This document shows, in pieces, positions 25,559 through 34,227 of a DNA stretch of 64,000 nucleotides. Every line of letters begins with the position of its first letter. Position 1 is the stretch's first letter. The notes under the pieces were generated by a model. That model was not told the origin of the DNA. It did no database searches and worked only from the letters and a program-made list of their open reading frames with translations. Origin of the DNA: Clostridiales bacterium (GTDB taxonomy: Bacteria; Bacillota; Clostridia; Monoglobales; Monoglobaceae); contig JAHZIG010000004.1 of the NCBI GenBank assembly GCA_019419865.1, positions 62,001 through 126,000 of the forward strand, written 5' to 3'. Made by a program: the position numbers and the translations under genes.

Positions 25559-27307
25559 TTAAATATTCTTTTCAAGGATTCTTAACGCTCCCATATCTAA
25601 ATCATAAAAAATCATAGTATCATCATCTACTACCAAAAAACGTTCATCAATATTATTCATGTTGCCCATATCTGCAAATTCTACATTATCTGACTTAGTA
25701 CTTATATCAAGTGTCGTGGTTTTTCCAGTCTGAACTGATATTTTGTAAATCGAGCCATCACTGTTCCAAAAATAGTAGGAGTCCCCTTTAGAGGCATAGG
25801 AATCAAACTCTAATCCTGTTGCAATCTCGATATAATCGCTTTCGTTAAAATCATACTTGTTCAAGCTATTATTTGTAAGACAGAATAAATCACTGCCAGT
25901 TTTCAGAACTTCATCACCTACACCATTGTTTATTCGTGCTTCTCCGCTTGTTATATCTAAGTCTACCCCTCTATAATGCCAAGAGTTAAGACGTAACTGT
26001 GCCTTTTGAGAGCTTAAAACAGCACCAAAACGTACACTTGCTCGACCATACTCTGTATTACCAATGTCACTAAATACATTAGCAGTTCCGTTTGTTATAT
26101 CATAGATTACATTATATATTTGGTCTTGTTCTGGTGTTTTGAATGCCTCTGTTATCGTATCATAATAACCAATAAGAAGTATTTTATTATTTACATTATC
26201 ATAATAAACTTGCACTGGAACATAAGAAGAATATTCTGCAACTGCTGAGGATTCTTCATTTTCCTGTTCTGCTGGCTTTTCTAATATCAATTCTGTTGGG
26301 TCAAAATATTTCATATTGCTTCCGTTTTCAATGTTGATTCTATAGATACAGCTATCAGAAGCATCTATATAATATATATTTTTGTCATTATCAATCGTTG
26401 CCCAGGTTAATCCGCCAGAAGTTTGTGAAGAAGAATTAAATTGTTGGCTTATGTTTATTGAAGCCAGTGTTTTCATTATGTAAGGTTTCTTTTCTTCTGG
26501 TGTATCAGTTGATTGTGGCTCTTCTGGTTTTGCCGTTTCTTCAGGTTCATTTATGGGTGTTTGCGTTGGCTCGGCAGGTTGCTCTGTAACTTGCGAGGGT
26601 GTTTGCGTAGGTGTAGTGTCATCATAAGTTTTATTGTTATTACCATACTGATATGCACGCCATAATAACGTAGCGGCTTCCGCCCGTGTAATACTCTGCT
26701 GTCCTCTGAATGTTCCATCATCATAACCAGAAATCAAGCCATTTTCAACAGCAGAAGCAACATACTTCTGTGCTTCAGAAGAAATGGATTGATAATCAGA
26801 AAACATACGAGCAAGCATTGTTATATCTGCACCTACAACGGAATATCCTTTTAATTTTACCATTGCCACGGCTATATCTTCTCGAAGTGCGGGCATATCA
26901 GGTAAATAATAACTACCACCATTTTGATTGTATGCGCTCAGATATGATTTTGCAGTATGGATATACGGCGCATACCATTCGTTGACAGCAACATCATTAA
27001 AAATCTGCATAGTAGGTTGTTCTATTTTCAATCCTGCTGCCATGGTCATAATTTTTGCAAACTCTGCTCTTGTAACCTGTGAATCAGGATAAAACTTACC
27101 GTCTGGATAACCGTTTAACACACCGCGTTCTTCCATTTCCCCAATATAAGAAAACGCCCAAAAGTCCTCTGGCACATCTGAAAACTTTTGCATATAGGTT
27201 TTTGACGGTTGATTTTTTAATTCTTCGCCATACTCAACAGCCCCAGCGCTAATTGATACGCTTAAAACCATTGTTAGCATAAGAATAATTGATATTAGTT
27301 TTTTCAT
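25559..27307 (-). CDS. S-layer homology surface protein carried by the element
   Basis: 582-aa exported protein. The signal peptide (MKKLISIILMLTMVLSVSISAGA) is followed by three S-layer homology domains (about 40-215; FSDVPEDFWAFSYI, NGYPDGKFYPDSQVTRAEFA, SGYDDGTFRGQQSITRAEAA), a Pro/Thr/Glu-rich linker (about 220-275) and a 300-aa C-terminal part rich in beta strands. That part has repeated 'NIYYIDASDSCIYRIN / YYFWNSDGSIYKIS' elements like a beta-propeller of the DUF5050 kind. It is the last gene of a four-gene operon. Wall binding is known for S-layer domains. The role of the propeller-like part is unknown. An S-layer protein is unusual cargo for a sigK element. Confidence 0.8.
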   Translation of the reverse strand: MKKLISIILMLTMVLSVSISAGAVEYGEELKNQPSKTYMQKFSDVPEDFWAFSYIGEMEERGVLNGYPDGKFYPDSQVTRAEFAKIMTMAAGLKIEQPTMQIFNDVAVNEWYAPYIHTAKSYLSAYNQNGGSYYLPDMPALREDIAVAMVKLKGYSVVGADITMLARMFSDYQSISSEAQKYVASAVENGLISGYDDGTFRGQQSITRAEAATLLWRAYQYGNNNKTYDDTTPTQTPSQVTEQPAEPTQTPINEPEETAKPEEPQSTDTPEEKKPYIMKTLASINISQQFNSSSQTSGGLTWATIDNDKNIYYIDASDSCIYRINIENGSNMKYFDPTELILEKPAEQENEESSAVAEYSSYVPVQVYYDNVNNKILLIGYYDTITEAFKTPEQDQIYNVIYDITNGTANVFSDIGNTEYGRASVRFGAVLSSQKAQLRLNSWHYRGVDLDITSGEARINNGVGDEVLKTGSDLFCLTNNSLNKYDFNESDYIEIATGLEFDSYASKGDSYYFWNSDGSIYKISVQTGKTTTLDISTKSDNVEFADMGNMNNIDERFLVVDDDTMIFYDLDMGALRILEKNI

Positions 27308-27332
27308 AGTGATACCTCCATTTTTCGTTTTG

Positions 27333-28436
27333 TTAATTTTTAAGCGGACTTACTGCAAATAACTGAAATGTTGCTGGGTCTCCCTGTCTATCTTCCGGCT
27401 CGTGAGACAATCGAAATGTCTGTCCGGGTTTTAATGTTATTTTAGTATTTGCACCGGCGCTCGATTTCTTTGAATTTGTTTCAATATAGACAAAATCATA
27501 ACTCATAGAAAAATGCTCACACTTTACAATATAAATACCTGCTGGCACATCTATCCCTGCTGTGTAATTACCCTCGCTTAGATCATATTTTTCTATTTCC
27601 GTAAGTTTCAATTCAGCAAGGTTATCTTCTAAAGAAGAGCCTCTGAAAAACAATGTAGTACCATCAGCTAAAAATCTTATACAATCCTCTCCTTTTCTAT
27701 ACTTTGAACCAGGTCCCATAATTTTGCCATCAACTGGATTGCTGCCATAAATAGTGCACTCTCCGCTAGTGGAAGTTACAAGGTAATATCCCTCTGGAAT
27801 ACTTTCTCCGATTTTTACCGGAGTTGCCTCTTGTTGCTTACATAATTCAGCATCTTCTTTAAAAACATAGGACTTTTTTTCTTTTACATATGTCCATTGT
27901 TTGCTGCCTACATTAGAATTAGTATTTTTTGAGGAATTTGGTTCCGTTTTCTCTATAGTTTTATCTACCGCAATATTATTATCAGTTTTGGTTATATTAT
28001 TATTTGAATAATTATTGAAATTTGTAAAAATTCCAATCGCAACTACTGCAATTATGCCTATAGCAATTACTGCACGATACCGTTTTAGTTTTGCAAACAG
28101 CCCTGTACGCTTTTCGAACTCCGAATTTTCTATCTTTTTATCAATTTCCATTTCTTTAACGGAATTCGCAGCAGATGATACAGTTTCCTTTGTTTTCTCA
28201 ACCGCAGTTTTAGCGTGTTTTTCAACATTGTCATTCAAATCTGCTAATTTTTTATCTAACTCCATTTCCTTTACTTTTTCAGCAGTAGCAGACATCGTTT
28301 TCTGAGTTTGTTCTTTCAGATTATCTAATTTTTTGTCTAATTCCATATCTTGCAATTTATCCTGTGCTATATTTTTTGCATTCTGTAATTTCTCTTTTGC
28401 CTTATCAGCATATCTCTTAAAATCATCATTTTTCAT
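27333..28436 (-). CDS. Coiled-coil, single-pass membrane protein with two 'PAGxY' modules
   Basis: 367 aa. Residues 1-110 form an amphipathic coiled coil with three similar repeats around 'MELDKKLDNL', 'MELDKKLADL' and 'MEIDKKIENS'. One transmembrane segment lies near 120-138 (VIAIGIIAVVAIGIFT). Then come an Asn/Thr-rich spacer and an outer domain with two related beta modules (IPEGYYLVTSTSGECTIYG and VPAGIYIVKCEHFSM). Such modules occur in many Gram-positive exported proteins of unknown function. It sits 25 bp before the S-layer protein gene, so both products probably act at the cell envelope. The N-terminus faces the cytoplasm if the positive-inside rule holds. Confidence 0.65.
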   Translation of the reverse strand: MKNDDFKRYADKAKEKLQNAKNIAQDKLQDMELDKKLDNLKEQTQKTMSATAEKVKEMELDKKLADLNDNVEKHAKTAVEKTKETVSSAANSVKEMEIDKKIENSEFEKRTGLFAKLKRYRAVIAIGIIAVVAIGIFTNFNNYSNNNITKTDNNIAVDKTIEKTEPNSSKNTNSNVGSKQWTYVKEKKSYVFKEDAELCKQQEATPVKIGESIPEGYYLVTSTSGECTIYGSNPVDGKIMGPGSKYRKGEDCIRFLADGTTLFFRGSSLEDNLAELKLTEIEKYDLSEGNYTAGIDVPAGIYIVKCEHFSMSYDFVYIETNSKKSSAGANTKITLKPGQTFRLSHEPEDRQGDPATFQLFAVSPLKN

Positions 28437-28450
28437 TGATAGCTATCCCC

Positions 28451-28615
28451 CTAAATTGTTTTCTTTCGTGTATGACCGCATGATAGACAACGGTCATATT
28501 TAAATTGCTGATTTCTACACCCATCACGAGTACAACCAATTTTGCCGCATTTTTCGCATTTCCAAAGCTGAGAATAGCATTTTCCAAACCCTTTGTTTTC
28601 GTTACAATTTGCCAT
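28451..28615 (-). CDS. 54-aa zinc-ribbon protein
   Basis: A short gene that starts at 28615 (MANCNENKGF) and stops at 28451. It holds three Cys pairs or singles: CEKCGKIGC, DGC and CLSCGH, typical of a small zinc ribbon. It overlaps the upstream zinc-ribbon gene by 14 bp and ends 15 bp before the coiled-coil protein gene, so it sits inside the operon. Function unknown. Possibly a nucleic-acid-binding or chaperone-like zinc protein. Confidence 0.65.
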   Translation of the reverse strand: MANCNENKGFGKCYSQLWKCEKCGKIGCTRDGCRNQQFKYDRCLSCGHTRKKTI

Positions 28616-28910
28616 TTACATCATTCCTTTCGTTACTCATATCTCTATACTCATGCCGTACTACCGTTTCTCCACATCGTTTGCATAGGTAGGTTACTTC
28701 ATAATAAGTACGGATAACGGGAATACTTCTATCATATCTACATTTTAGCAATTTGCGTTTTTCCACCATCATATTGCAACTCCCTGTTTCCTCTCGTTTC
28801 ACTTCTGATAGAGAACACCATGACTTACACCGTGGGCATTCAATATCAAAAATCTTTGGTACTGCATGGAGTGCAACAAGACCAAGAATGGCTATTGTGC
28901 TTGATTTCAT
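28602..28910 (-). CDS. Zinc-ribbon protein, first gene of the surface operon
   Basis: 102-aa protein with a short hydrophobic N-terminus (TIAILGLVALHAVP), then two CxxC pairs (IECPRCKSWC and YLCKRCGETV) about 45 residues apart, making one probable zinc ribbon, and a charged tail. It begins a minus-strand operon of four genes and is divergent from the HTH regulator at 29117, with about 200 bp between them that contains an inverted repeat. The family is not recognised. The hydrophobic start could anchor it in the membrane. Confidence 0.6.
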   Translation of the reverse strand: MKSSTIAILGLVALHAVPKIFDIECPRCKSWCSLSEVKREETGSCNMMVEKRKLLKCRYDRSIPVIRTYYEVTYLCKRCGETVVRHEYRDMSNERNDVNGKL

Positions 28911-29054
28911 GCGAATTCACCTCCTTCAAGAAATGAATTCGTGTAGCAATTACGTTTTCCTGCTTTTACCAGATGTTATTTTATAAAAGATAAAAACACG
29001 TAATCACAGTACCATTATAATGTACTTCTATTACATTGTCAAGTTATAACATCT

Positions 29055-29076
29055 AAATGATAAAGAAATATCATTT
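29055..29076. promoter_or_regulatory. Probable operator between the HTH gene and the surface operon
   Basis: AAATGATA and TATCATTT form a perfect 8-bp inverted repeat with a 6-bp gap. A TTGTCA/GATAAA promoter-like pair reads rightwards across it. This is the expected site for the divergent HTH regulator. Confidence 0.55.
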
Positions 29077-29116
29077 TGACTATAGTAAAATTATTACATA
29101 GAGATGAGGTGATGTC

Positions 29117-29428
29117 ATGGCAAAGGAATTGTTTCTATTAGCCGAAAAAATCAAAACCATTCGTGAACAACTGGGAATGACACAAGCGGAACTCGCTCGA
29201 AAACTGGGATTGACCCGCTCCAGTATAAACGGTTGGGAAATGGGCTTGTCTGTTCCATCTACTCAATATATAGTTGAATTGGCGAAACTGTTTCGTGTAT
29301 CTACCGATTATCTGCTCGGCATGGAACAAGGAGCGGTATTAAATATAGATGATTTAACCGAAAAGGAAGTATCTGTTTTACTTGACGTAGCAAACTGTTT
29401 TCGTGCAAGACATACAAATGATGAATAA
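29117..29428 (+). CDS. XRE/Cro-type transcriptional regulator
   Basis: 103-aa protein with one helix-turn-helix domain at about residues 10-65 (IKTIREQLGMTQAELARKLGLTRSSINGWEMGLSVPS) and a short acidic tail. It resembles repressors of phage and integrative elements. The ATG has GAGGTG upstream. It is divergent from the zinc-ribbon/S-layer operon and separated from it by an inverted repeat, so it probably represses that operon and itself. Confidence 0.85.
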   Translation: MAKELFLLAEKIKTIREQLGMTQAELARKLGLTRSSINGWEMGLSVPSTQYIVELAKLFRVSTDYLLGMEQGAVLNIDDLTEKEVSVLLDVANCFRARHTNDE

Positions 29429-29548
29429 CCTTTATTTTGTCCTCTAAACCGTCTACCACTTATATACGGCAACCTGCCCGATGAAATAGATTACAACGGT
29501 TTAACGTCCTCTTAACACGTCAAGAGCAGGACAATACATAGGCATAAG

Positions 29549-29578
29549 AAAACGCCTCACAATGAAGTGGGGCGTTTT
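29549..29578. terminator. Bidirectional terminator
   Basis: AAAACGCCTCAC (29549-29560) pairs with GTGGGGCGTTTT (29567-29578). It lies between the converging HTH and DUF6076-like genes. Confidence 0.85.
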
Positions 29579-29579
29579 A

Positions 29580-30737
29580 CTATTTATACTGGCTTTTTGG
29601 TTTTTTATATTGCTGTTTTCTTGCTTTCGTATTATCTTTGACTTCTTCCCAATATATATCCATCCAGTTTATATATTCTTGTTCTGTTATTTTCTCTTTG
29701 GCAACTAAAGAACGTTTCTTTTTAGCTTGTTGCTTGAAGTTTTCAAGGTCTTTTTCACGTCTGTTTAATTCTCTTTGAGTAATGTAAGTTCCGCTTATTC
29801 GATTAGATAACATTGTATAGATGGTTTTATATTTTCGTCTACTTGCTTTAGACCTATCCCCGGATAATTTTTGTTCATGTTTTACCTGGAGCTTACAAGT
29901 TCTATTATAATTTTCTGGGCTGGGATTTTCACAATATTTTTGTTTTGCATTCATTGCTACAAAATAATTATTACAATGTTGACACACTTTGATATGATAC
30001 CTATCATAAAATATTTCCTGTAGTGAAGCAAACAATAATTCTTCAATGCTATTTATATGGTAACTGACATTACACAAATATTCTGATTGATCAGAAGTTT
30101 TTTCTAACTTATCACATAATTGTGATTGGTTGTATTTTCTGATTTCTGAAAATTGTATGCTTTTAAAACCATTTAATTGAACGCCAAGAATGCTTGAAAC
30201 ACTATACAAAGTATTCATAGTGCAATATTTATTTTCCGAAACACAAATTTTTATAAAATTTACACAATTCTCCATTCTGCTATATATATCTAAGCGTTTC
30301 GGCATATCTCTGTGGGGAGGATTATTCGAAAATAAAAGTTGTTTTACAACACAAAAGGTTAAAAAATACAATATATCCTTGTTCAAAGGAAAATGTTGTT
30401 TTTTAAAAAAGTGTTCTGTAAATAAACATTTATCTACATTTTGAAAAGGAAAATTATCATACTCATGTTCAAAAACTTCAAAACAAAGTTCATAAGCAGC
30501 ACTTTGATTTGCTCTTATAAAGCCAATCATAGCTGGTACTAAATGCATACAAGCTGAAAGAATTGTTCCAATAGGATAAGTTGTGTCTTTAAACTCAATA
30601 CCAGTTTTATCAGCCATATATGAAAAGTACATTTCTATTTCTTCCGATGGTACATCATCAGGAATAACCACCAAATTTTCTCTATTATTAATTCTATCTA
30701 CAACGTAATATAATTGCTTTTCTTGCATAAATCTCAC
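29580..30737 (-). CDS. DUF6076-like zinc protein of mobile elements
   Basis: 385-aa protein, mostly helical, with a C-terminal zinc-finger-like stretch (Cys252, Cys255, Cys269, Cys281: VCQHCNNYFVA ... QKYCE ... RTC) followed by a very basic helical region. The pattern recalls the DUF6076 family found in Firmicutes integrative elements, whose function is not known. The Cys-rich part and basic tail suggest nucleic acid binding. It is transcribed alone, away from the replication module. The family name is given from memory of the C-terminal motif and could be wrong. Confidence 0.6.
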   Translation of the reverse strand: MRFMQEKQLYYVVDRINNRENLVVIPDDVPSEEIEMYFSYMADKTGIEFKDTTYPIGTILSACMHLVPAMIGFIRANQSAAYELCFEVFEHEYDNFPFQNVDKCLFTEHFFKKQHFPLNKDILYFLTFCVVKQLLFSNNPPHRDMPKRLDIYSRMENCVNFIKICVSENKYCTMNTLYSVSSILGVQLNGFKSIQFSEIRKYNQSQLCDKLEKTSDQSEYLCNVSYHINSIEELLFASLQEIFYDRYHIKVCQHCNNYFVAMNAKQKYCENPSPENYNRTCKLQVKHEQKLSGDRSKASRRKYKTIYTMLSNRISGTYITQRELNRREKDLENFKQQAKKKRSLVAKEKITEQEYINWMDIYWEEVKDNTKARKQQYKKPKSQYK

Positions 30738-30953
30738 CTCAAAATTTCATTGTTCCCCTTATAATTATAATATAAAAGCGAATAACTGTCAATAGTAAGT
30801 CGATTAAGTGTATGCTATACTAATTCCAGAATCGATTCAAACCTTTACGGTAAGTGCTTATCGTTAAAAGAAACGGAGGTATGTGGTATAAACAACTATT
30901 TTTGTGAAAGCAAGTATCTATCTGTATCAGCAATTTTATAGGAGGATTTTAAA

Positions 30954-31172
30954 ATGAGTAAAAACTTTGAGTTTTACAACTATTCAGACGAAAGATCTGA
31001 TGAGCTTGAATTTTCAAAAATGCTTAGGATAGAGATGAAAGTGATGGATTTCTTCGTTAAAGAAGCACAAGATGCATTGACAAATCATGAAATTTCTTTA
31101 GCAGATGAAATGCTATCATTTATTAAAGAAGTCATTAAACGAGACATGGAGATCATAGAATCTTCCCTATAA
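30954..31172 (+). CDS. 72-aa acidic helical protein
   Basis: Small, strongly charged protein (MSKNFEFYNYSDERSDELEFSKMLRIEMKVMDFFVKEAQ...) predicted to form two helices. AGGAGG lies 9 nt before the ATG. It is the first gene of the rightward replication module, before the hairpin region and the primase gene. The family is not recognised. It is one of several small proteins here that could act as the excision (directionality) factor or as a replication accessory. Confidence 0.55.
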   Translation: MSKNFEFYNYSDERSDELEFSKMLRIEMKVMDFFVKEAQDALTNHEISLADEMLSFIKEVIKRDMEIIESSL

Positions 31173-31192
31173 TTTCTATATTTTAAAATCAA

Positions 31193-31242
31193 GGCTCTGC
31201 TATAAGGAGCCGATTGTTCTTTGACAACTGAATAGCAGAGCC
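31193..31242 (+). promoter_or_regulatory. Alternative hairpins before the primase gene
   Basis: GGCTCTGCTA (31193-31202) pairs with TAGCAGAGCC (31233-31242). Alternatively its first five bases pair with GAGCC at 31207-31211. An inner TTGT/ACAA pair lies between. Only one long hairpin can form at a time, which suggests attenuation. A replication-origin role is also possible. Confidence 0.5.
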
Positions 31243-31257
31243 AGAAAGAGGTGTATC

Positions 31258-32685
31258 ATGACGCAAGATGAAATCATGCGGTCAAAATGGGTGGCAAGGA
31301 ATGCAGACGGTAAGGTATATATCGTAACGCAGGAGCTTTATAAATATCTCCACGATTTTGTCCATCTAATTACAACAGATAGCGGTAACATATACCTTTA
31401 TGACGGCAGCGGGGTTTGGAAACGAATTACACCCAACACATGCAAAGGTATCATCAAAGAGTTTCTCCCCATTAGATATCGAACGTATAGGCATTGGAAT
31501 TCCATTTTTGAGGAATTTATGACGGATTTGTCTGATGTTGAAGAAAAAGACTTCAACTCCGACGAAAACATCATTAACTTCCAAAACGGAATTCTGGATT
31601 TGAGGACAATGGAATTAAATCCACACAGTCCAAAGTGCCTATCAACAATTCAAATACCTTGTGCATACAATCCAGATTTAACTTGGGATAATGCACCGGT
31701 ATTCAAGAAGTATCTGACGGATTTACTTGGTGATGATGAAGTTACTAAAGTATTTTTACTGGAATTCCTCGGTGCTATTATTTCCAATATCTATGGCTGG
31801 CGATACAAGAAAATGTTGCTTATGGTTGGTGATGGAAACACAGGCAAGTCAGTTCTTCGAGAATTGGCAATGCACTTGGTAGGATTGGATAATTGTGTAT
31901 CAATCGAGCTAAAAAGGCTTGGCGAACGGTTTGGCAGTTCTGCCCTATACGGAAAGCGCTGCTCAGGCAGTGGAGATCTCGGATTTGTTGAGTTACCAGA
32001 AGTTAACATTATCAAGCAACTAACTGGCGGAGATGAATTATACGCTGAGTTTAAAGGTAAAGATAGCTTCACCTTTAGATATGACGGTTTTTTATGGTGT
32101 AACTGCAATCGTTTACCATATTTCCGTTCAGACCGTGGGCAATGGGTGTATAACCGTTTCTGCATTGTGAGATGTGATAATGTCATTCCACCAGAAAGGC
32201 AGGATAAACAGCTAATCGACAAGCTGATAGCTGAAAAAGAAGCTATCGTAAATATAGCACTTCAACACTTCCGCAAGACAATCGAGCGTGGTTATCGTTT
32301 TACCGAAAGCGAAAGCATGAGGATAGAACGAGAACGGTACACCATTGAAAATAATTCGTTATTAACATTTGTTAAGGAGCGTTGCATACTGTTGAAAGGC
32401 TATACAAAACGTTCAGAATTTAACGAATCATATGTAAAATGGTGTCAGCAAAATCTTGTTAAACCAGAACGTCAACGAGATGTTGGTCGTCAACTGGAAG
32501 AAACATTTGGCATTACAGCTACTAAGAGAAACGGTTATTTTATATATAATCTAAGCATTCCCGATGAAGATTATGAAGCTATGGCAGAATACAGTTATAA
32601 TCAACTAAAAGCCATCACGAAAAGCAAAGAAAATCAAAACAACTCCTCGGGTTCTAACGAACCCTCAGAGGGAAAAGAGCGGTAA
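31258..32685 (+). CDS. P4-type primase-helicase C-terminal protein
   Basis: 475-aa replication protein of the phage/plasmid primase P4 family. It has a D5_N-like region (about 60-170; NIINFQNGILDLRTMEL) and a superfamily 3 helicase core with Walker A GDGNTGKS at 191-198, Walker B-like SGDLGFVELPEVN and FLWCNCNRLPYF. A winged-helix-like tail follows. The N-terminal primase domain of full-length members is missing or very short. Such proteins start replication of plasmids and satellite phages, so the excised circle may replicate. A ribosome binding site (AAGAGGTG) precedes the ATG. Confidence 0.85.
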   Translation: MTQDEIMRSKWVARNADGKVYIVTQELYKYLHDFVHLITTDSGNIYLYDGSGVWKRITPNTCKGIIKEFLPIRYRTYRHWNSIFEEFMTDLSDVEEKDFNSDENIINFQNGILDLRTMELNPHSPKCLSTIQIPCAYNPDLTWDNAPVFKKYLTDLLGDDEVTKVFLLEFLGAIISNIYGWRYKKMLLMVGDGNTGKSVLRELAMHLVGLDNCVSIELKRLGERFGSSALYGKRCSGSGDLGFVELPEVNIIKQLTGGDELYAEFKGKDSFTFRYDGFLWCNCNRLPYFRSDRGQWVYNRFCIVRCDNVIPPERQDKQLIDKLIAEKEAIVNIALQHFRKTIERGYRFTESESMRIERERYTIENNSLLTFVKERCILLKGYTKRSEFNESYVKWCQQNLVKPERQRDVGRQLEETFGITATKRNGYFIYNLSIPDEDYEAMAEYSYNQLKAITKSKENQNNSSGSNEPSEGKER

Positions 32686-32807
32686 CAAAGACACAAGGGC
32701 GTAAAGGGCGAGTGTAACAGACTTTGGAACGAGTTTTGAAAAAGCTGAAGCGAAAAGATGACAGAACTCGCCCCAACGCCCCTAACACAAAGAAAGGCGG
32801 AATTAAC

Positions 32808-33080
32808 ATGCCAATAACAGTATTGGGAAAAAAGAGCGTCAACGGTATAAGTCAAAAAACAGGAAATCGCTATCAGGGTACAATCATTCAGTATTCCTAT
32901 GATGATGCCAATAGTGAACGTGGTAAATCCGTTGGTTCAGCTTATGTTAGTGAGATACTGCATTTTGGGGACAACATCAACATTTTTAGTGATTACGAAT
33001 TAGAATTAGACCCAGTTAAAAAATATGCTACACGATTTGAACTTGTGGAACTGGATAGCTATTTTAAACAATTAAAATAA
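32808..33080 (+). CDS. 90-aa protein of the replication module
   Basis: Starts at the ATG at 32808 (MPITVLGKKSVNGISQKTGN) with AAAGGCGGA upstream. An in-frame start 28 codons earlier lacks a ribosome binding site. The protein is beta-rich with no membrane segment. Similar small proteins follow replication genes in Firmicutes conjugative and integrative elements, where single-strand binding or relaxosome roles have been guessed. The family is not certain. It is followed 16 bp later by another small gene. Confidence 0.6.
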   Translation: MPITVLGKKSVNGISQKTGNRYQGTIIQYSYDDANSERGKSVGSAYVSEILHFGDNINIFSDYELELDPVKKYATRFELVELDSYFKQLK

Positions 33081-33096
33081 AAAGGAGGTAATTATC

Positions 33097-33354
33097 TTGA
33101 AGAAAACAGTGCAAATTAAAGTACTCAATGCTGAGGTCAGAACGAAAGGTCGCAGACATGATAATATTATAACATTTAAAAAATTCCCTTTTGGAATTAA
33201 AAAGCGCACAACCTGGGTAGGTGGTTATGTCATCCGCCCCGTTGAACTTGTTGTTGGTGGAATCTATTGCTTTGAGTATGCACCATCTGGGCATATCAGT
33301 AAGATGGAACTTCTCGAAAAAAGAAATCGGAAGACTTCTTTTTGGCAGTCATAA
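33097..33354 (+). CDS. 85-aa basic protein of the replication module
   Basis: TTG start at 33097 with a strong AAAGGAGGT. The protein is basic and beta-rich (QIKVLNAEVRTKGRRHDN, YVIRPVELVVGGIYCFEY) and looks like a small nucleic-acid-binding barrel. It lies 16 bp after the 90-aa gene, in the same transcript. The family is not recognised. The TTG start and short length make it easy to miss, but the ribosome binding site and operon spacing support it. Confidence 0.6.
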   Translation: MKKTVQIKVLNAEVRTKGRRHDNIITFKKFPFGIKKRTTWVGGYVIRPVELVVGGIYCFEYAPSGHISKMELLEKRNRKTSFWQS

Positions 33355-33457
33355 ATGATATTGTAAACGGGATAAATGAGGTCTTTGTTTAAACTGACAT
33401 ATGGTACAAGTTATCTTGAATATAAATAACATAGCAAGAAAGGGGGTAGAGCCAATT

Positions 33458-33640
33458 TTGGAAGTGATTGTTCACTACCCTAAACAAGAATCAGATAAAC
33501 AAGCCTTGCGGCAAAAAGTATCCGAAGTTCAAGCCGAGGCAGTCACAAAATACATTTCAAAATTGACTTGCCCCCTTGAACAAAAACGAAAACTGGTGCA
33601 AGCCATCCAAGAGAAAACGAGAAACGGTCAGAAAAATTGA
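33458..33640 (+). CDS. 60-aa protein common near element recombinases
   Basis: Chosen start TTG at 33458 (M-E-V-I-V-H-Y-P-K), preceded by AAGGGGGT. An open frame extends 19 codons upstream from an ATG without a ribosome binding site. It has a 'VIVHYPK' strand and then helices with KLTCPLEQKRKLVQAIQEK. Short proteins with this layout occur beside recombinases in Firmicutes elements, so it is a candidate directionality factor. Its last codons overlap the terminator hairpin. Confidence 0.55.
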   Translation: MEVIVHYPKQESDKQALRQKVSEVQAEAVTKYISKLTCPLEQKRKLVQAIQEKTRNGQKN

Positions 33641-33656
33641 CCGTTTCTTTTTCTAT
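33621..33656 (+). terminator. Terminator of the replication module
   Basis: GAAACGGTCA (33621-33630) pairs perfectly with TGACCGTTTC (33638-33647), followed by TTTTTC. Confidence 0.9.
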
Positions 33657-33678
33657 TTTCGGCTATTATATAAACTTT

Positions 33679-34227
33679 TTATAAATTAGCCGAAGTTTTG
33701 ACATTGAGTTTTAACAATTTCTCCCATGTTCCCTTAAACATACGCACCTTATCCTGCTCCCAGCGTTTGACCTTGTATAAATCAACATTCATCATAGCGG
33801 CAAGCTGTTTCTGTGTGATATGCAAACGTTTGCGAATAGCTTTTATCTGCTGACCTTGCCCGTCATACAGAAAACGATTGTAATCGTCCAGCAGTTCATA
33901 GACGTCAATGTGATACAACGCCGCCAGCTTATCCACCATAGCGGCTGGGTAAAAATCCCGTTGGTTATCTTCATAATCGCCATACGTCCCTCTATCCATT
34001 CCGATATACGCCGCAACGTCCTTTTGGTGCATGGCTTTTTGATAGCGGTAGTATTTCAGCTTGTCCGATATATTGGTAATATCCGCCGGATTGGTATAGA
34101 GCAGATTGAACTTTTCACCCTCTCTATTGGTGGACGGTTTCAGTAGTCGAATGGTATGGATATACATGGGCATGAAAATCGTTCCGTTTGCCCGATGGCT
34201 GTACAACAGATACATTTGACCGTTCAT
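33679..34227 (-). CDS. Double helix-turn-helix protein at the element end
   Basis: 182-aa protein. An N-terminal 60-residue beta-rich part (MNGQMYLLYSHRANGTIFMP) is followed by two XRE-type helix-turn-helix domains (about 65-115, YRYQKAMHQKDVAAYIGMDRGTYGDYE; and about 130-175, IRKRLHITQKQLAAMMNVDLYKVKRWE). No good ribosome binding site precedes the ATG. The frame is open upstream to the attachment core. On an excised circle it would be joined in frame to the recombinase. It may control the element's promoters or bind its ends. Confidence 0.75.
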   Translation of the reverse strand: MNGQMYLLYSHRANGTIFMPMYIHTIRLLKPSTNREGEKFNLLYTNPADITNISDKLKYYRYQKAMHQKDVAAYIGMDRGTYGDYEDNQRDFYPAAMVDKLAALYHIDVYELLDDYNRFLYDGQGQQIKAIRKRLHITQKQLAAMMNVDLYKVKRWEQDKVRMFKGTWEKLLKLNVKTSANL

